Source: an uncultured Collinsella sp. (GTDB taxonomy: Bacteria > Actinomycetota > Coriobacteriia > Coriobacteriales > Coriobacteriaceae). Taken from it: DNA of 64,000 nucleotides. The notes beneath the pieces were generated by a model. That model was not told the DNA's origin. It did no database searches and worked only from the letters and a program-made list of their open reading frames with translations. Positions 63,013 through 64,000 of this stretch are shown one piece after another (the stretch's first letter is position 1; every line of letters begins with the position of its first letter). The position numbers and the translations under genes are program-made. The DNA is taken from contig CABUPE010000009.1 in assembly GCA_902493515.1 (NCBI GenBank), positions 1 to 64,000 on the forward strand. Reading direction: 5' to 3'.

Positions 63013-63573
63013 ATGAAGTTTGTTTGCCCCGTTTGCGGTTATGTGGAAGAGTTCGACGGCGACCAGCTGCCCGAGGACTTCAAGTGCCCCCAGTGCGGCG
63101 TTCCCGGTTCTCGCTTCCTGAAGCAGGAGGAGGGTCAGCTCGAGTGGGCTGCCGAGCACGTCGTGGGCGTCGCCAAGATGGAGGGCGTCTCCGAGGACAT
63201 CGTTGCCGACCTGCGCGCCAACTTTGAGGGCGAGTGCTCCGAGGTCGGTATGTACCTGGCCATGGCGCGCGTCGCTCATCGCGAGGGCTATCCCGAGATC
63301 GGCCTGTACTGGGAGAAGGCTGCCCACGAGGAGGCCGAGCACGCTGCCAAGTTCGCTGAGCTCCTGGGCGAGGTCGTGACCGACTCCACCAAGAAGAACC
63401 TCGAGATGCGCGTTGAGGCCGAGAACGGTGCCACCGCCGGCAAGACCGATCTTGCCAAGCGTGCCAAGGCCGCTGGCCTTGATGCCATCCACGACACCGT
63501 GCACGAGATGGCTCGCGACGAGGCCCGCCACGGCAAGGCTTTCGCCGGCCTGCTCAAGCGCTACTTTGGCTAA
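63013..63573 (+). CDS. Reverse rubrerythrin (peroxide reductase)
   Basis: 186 residues. A rubredoxin-type iron site at the N-terminus (C5, C8, C25, C28) precedes a four-helix diiron domain ([56 protein letters not shown]). This order defines reverse rubrerythrin, which reduces peroxide and oxygen in anaerobes. AAAGGAT precedes the ATG at 63013; the longer frame to 62908 is rejected. It is alone with its own terminator. Confidence 0.95.
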   Translation: MKFVCPVCGYVEEFDGDQLPEDFKCPQCGVPGSRFLKQEEGQLEWAAEHVVGVAKMEGVSEDIVADLRANFEGECSEVGMYLAMARVAHREGYPEIGLYWEKAAHEEAEHAAKFAELLGEVVTDSTKKNLEMRVEAENGATAGKTDLAKRAKAAGLDAIHDTVHEMARDEARHGKAFAGLLKRYFG

Positions 63574-63607
63574 GCCAAACGCCTGAGACATAACCTCTAG
63601 CTCAATG

Positions 63608-63638
63608 AGGCCCGGACCGTATTGGTTCGGGCCTTTTT
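63608..63638 (+). terminator. Terminator of the rubrerythrin gene
   Basis: AGGCCCGGACC (63608-63618) pairs with GGTTCGGGCCT (63624-63634) over a 5-base loop and is followed by TTTT. It lies 35 bases past the stop codon. Confidence 0.9.
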
Positions 63639-63704
63639 CGTGCCTCACAAACTTGTTAACTACCTGAAATAGGACCGCCTTCGGCATAGGTTTCTCGTCA
63701 AAAA

Positions 63705-63827
63705 CTAAGTGAGTAGACTTTTTGGAACTTGCCGAGCACGCCATCCATATTGCTTTATAAAGCCGCAGGTAAATGACTTGTTTCAAAACGGCCTGGTCGC
63801 CAAAGTGCTAAAAGCCTACTCACTTAG
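63705..63827 (+). repeat. 123-bp palindromic element, copy B
   Basis: Terminal inverted repeats CTAAGTGAGTAG-C-TTTT at both ends, exactly 123 bp like the copy at 53689, with CCGCAGGTA again at offset 58 and CTTG at offset 72. The two copies differ in most other places yet keep the pairing. The right terminus contains the stop codon of the partial minus-strand gene at 63816. Confidence 0.9.
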
Positions 63828-64000
63828 AACCGCAGCCGTCCACGATCGAGCCATTTTGTGTCTAGCGGGCATCTTTCCGTCGATTACTCCCAATTTTGTC
63901 CAGTCAACGAATAGTTCAGACCGGAGTAATGCCTCAGCCCTTTGCTCATCTGAGCTTTTATCACGATATTCAGCATCGAGCATCCTGCATACGGTCTTAA
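63816..64000 (-). CDS. Partial gene, C-terminal end only
   Basis: A frame open from the window edge through 61 codons on the minus strand, ending in TAG (63816-63818). The visible part is charged and helical (RMLDAEYRDKSSDEQRAEALL, DWTKLGVIDGKMPARHKMA) with no recognised family. Its last three codons and stop lie inside the 123-bp element. It is partial because the window ends upstream. Confidence 0.45.
   Translation of the reverse strand, partial: KTVCRMLDAEYRDKSSDEQRAEALLRSELFVDWTKLGVIDGKMPARHKMARSWTAAVLSE

Overview
The window looks like chromosomal DNA from a GC-rich Gram-positive gut anaerobe of the Coriobacteriia (Actinomycetota), most likely Collinsella or a close relative. This is inferred from high third-position GC, a long single-chain PurL, a DUF3516 helicase, an LAxTG-type wall-sorting signal, reverse rubrerythrin, and the general gene content. 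No database search could be run.

Layout. 1-1850: a minus-strand infC-rpmI-rplT operon with a leader attenuator and an apparent AUA start for infC, preceded by tRNA-Leu(CAA). 1881-5317: a transglutaminase-like protein, class II fructose-bisphosphate aldolase and an MBL-fold hydrolase. 5400-11063: rel (ppGpp synthetase/hydrolase) behind a large RecJ nuclease fused to a RecQ-like helicase. 11338-13845: a BASS-family transporter, a HIT-like DUF4931 protein and CutC. 14019-19347: a complete branched-chain amino-acid ABC transporter (livKHMGF, minus strand) with a heavily deleted livK copy upstream. 19600-28719: homoserine dehydrogenase, an SDR oxidoreductase, a cation/proton antiporter, PurL and a DMT exporter. 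Between the SDR and antiporter genes lies a three-unit tandem array of palindromes.

28820-36884: a membrane diguanylate cyclase, a 2-keto-3-deoxygluconate permease, AzlCD, an HD hydrolase, and a lactate dehydrogenase-EtfB-EtfA operon of the electron-confurcating type. 37231-40436: a five-gene envelope cluster (one cytosolic, one membrane-anchored and three exported proteins, one with an LAQTG sorting signal) of unknown function. 41359-46980: a tightly packed TerB_N/TerB_C protein, BrxD-like ATPase and Lhr-like helicase module, the best candidate for an incompletely described DNA-processing or defence system. 47025-53623: a spermidine-synthase-like protein, bacterial Elp3, a DUF4097/HTH pair and two methyltransferases. 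53934-59722: a DUF3516 helicase, a coiled-coil DUF2130 protein, a metallophosphoesterase, an unlisted 59-residue charged protein and a HIRAN protein. 59959-60042: a 27-residue hydrophobic peptide resembling type I toxins. 60148-63573: aldehyde and alcohol dehydrogenases with an operator-like palindrome, and reverse rubrerythrin. The window ends inside a partial minus-strand gene.

Several dispersed repeats are visible. There are two 123-bp palindromic elements with the same termini and the same centrally placed motif (53689 and 63705). There are also hairpins with different arms but a shared GGGACAGG loop (44415 and 58543), and a 67-bp palindrome at 13904. The genes are mostly housekeeping, transport and redox functions of a fermentative anaerobe; no prophage, CRISPR array or insertion sequence was seen.
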